64,000 bases of DNA from QYOJ01 sp043810345 (GTDB taxonomy: Bacteria; Bacteroidota; Bacteroidia; Bacteroidales; FEN-979). This document shows positions 63,360 to 64,000 of this stretch, in pieces. Where the stretch lies: assembly GCA_043810345.1 (NCBI GenBank), contig JBDROF010000062.1:1-64000 (forward strand), written 5' to 3'. Every line of letters begins with the position of its first letter. Position 1 is the first letter of the stretch. The notes beneath the pieces were generated by a model, which was not told where the DNA came from, did no database searches, and saw only the letters and a program-made list of their open reading frames with translations. The translations under genes and the position numbers were made by a program.

Positions 63360-64000
63360 ATGAATGCACAGGAACTGATCAGGGATATCCGGAGCTTTTG
63401 TAAATCCAATGCCGACCCGGCGATTGTTCAGAAATACGCACGATACTTCAAGGAAGGATATGATGCCTACGGCCTGTCCAGCGCCGTATTTATGGCTAAG
63501 GTGAAAGAGCTGCTCGCCTCTAAAAGTTTCACGATGGAAACGGTGATCGAAGCCAGTTTTGAACTGGTAAAAGGGGAGAAATACGAAGAGCCCAGCTTCA
63601 CCCTGCAACTGTTGAAGGGATTTTCCAACCAGTTTACCAAGGAGACATTCAAGGTGATCGAGCAATGGTTCCCCATCGGGATCCGTAACTGGGCCCATAC
63701 CGATGGGCTTTGCAGTGAGTTGCTCACCCCGATGCTTCAGAAAGGGATCATCACGATGAAAGATTTTTCCACCTGGCTAAAATCCTCTTACCCTTTTCAG
63801 CGCCGGTGTGTTCCGGTTGCCCTGATCAAATTGGCCAAGAAAAGTACCGATATCCAACCCTATCTTGATTTTCTGGATCCCCTAATGATGGATACGGAAC
63901 GTGTAGTTCACCAGGGGTTGGGCTGGTTCCTGCGGGAAGCCTGGAAGGTACATCCCGATCCTGTGGAGGCTTTCCTGTTGAAGTGGAAGAACGATGCCGC
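63360..64000 (+). CDS. AlkD-like DNA alkylation repair protein (cut by right edge)
   Basis: 213 codons from the ATG at 63360, open to the window end. All-helical HEAT-like repeats, with IRNWAHTDGLCSELL, SYPFQRRCVPVALIKL and VVHQGLGWFLREAW matching the conserved helices of DNA alkylation repair (AlkD) glycosylases. Such proteins remove alkylated purines. The C-terminus is outside the window. It follows the YbaN gene by 91 bp on the same strand. Confidence 0.8.
   Translation, partial: MNAQELIRDIRSFCKSNADPAIVQKYARYFKEGYDAYGLSSAVFMAKVKELLASKSFTMETVIEASFELVKGEKYEEPSFTLQLLKGFSNQFTKETFKVIEQWFPIGIRNWAHTDGLCSELLTPMLQKGIITMKDFSTWLKSSYPFQRRCVPVALIKLAKKSTDIQPYLDFLDPLMMDTERVVHQGLGWFLREAWKVHPDPVEAFLLKWKNDA

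Overview
This window reads as one chromosomal segment of an uncultured Bacteroidota bacterium, probably an anaerobic, amino-acid- or polymer-degrading member of the Bacteroidales or a relative. Evidence: C-terminal type IX secretion (T9SS) sorting domains with the YPNPA motif, a SusC-like TonB receptor beside a PorV/PorQ-family protein, Bacteroidetes-type promoters (TAnnTTTG -7 boxes, some with a TTTG -33 box about 20 bp upstream), ECF sigma/membrane-protein pairs, and a dipeptidyl peptidase IV homologue. No rRNA, CRISPR array, phage or insertion sequence was seen.

Layout. 0-2.4 kb: three minus-strand T9SS-type secreted proteins or remnants. 2.6-6.2 kb: an operon for phosphate butyryltransferase, an amino acid permease and butyrate kinase. 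6.3-8.5 kb: a collapsed tryptophanase pseudogene, free methionine sulfoxide reductase, MntP and QueD. 8.5-9.6 kb: an ECF sigma factor and a membrane partner. 9.7-17.0 kb: an RND efflux system bracketed by two TetR regulators. 17.1-26.2 kb: secreted hydrolases (Asp-box protein, M14 peptidase, GH27 alpha-galactosidase), an outer-membrane protein, and two AT-rich genes flanked by long inverted repeats. 26.2-32.5 kb: tRNA-Ala, a DUF1846 protein and a selenium operon (MnmH, a cysteine desulfurase-SelD fusion, an MFS transporter). 32.6-35.5 kb: a long amidophosphoribosyltransferase, HIT protein and GreA. 35.6-44.8 kb: a three-gene outer-membrane operon. 45-53.5 kb: a Rieske-like lipoprotein and the methyl cycle (AhcY, MetH, MetF), with a phosphopantetheinyl transferase and a GGGP synthase. 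53.5-59.5 kb: a frameshifted DPP4, a D-threonine-aldolase-like enzyme and an AT-rich M28 peptidase cluster. 59.7-59.9 kb: two tRNAs. 60-64 kb: an aminotransferase, a cysteate synthase (easily mistaken for threonine synthase), a YbaN protein and an AlkD-like protein cut by the right edge.

The strongest pattern not explained by genes is a set of short repetitive sequences: 7-mer, 8-mer and 9-mer tandem tracts, GC-rich boxes and GTAGGGGC palindromes. Many tracts begin at or just after stop codons. Others sit in frame inside conserved genes (QueD, the M14 peptidase, a T9SS sorting domain, YbaN). One forms the linker joining the desulfurase and SelD halves of the selenium protein. The most interesting metabolic inference is a cysteate synthase next to an aminotransferase, which points to sulfonate or sulfonolipid chemistry. 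A GGGP synthase points separately to unusual isoprenoid ether lipids. At least one gene is truly decayed (tryptophanase), and three places may carry frameshifts (DPP4, the sigma factor tail, the M28/TPR junction).
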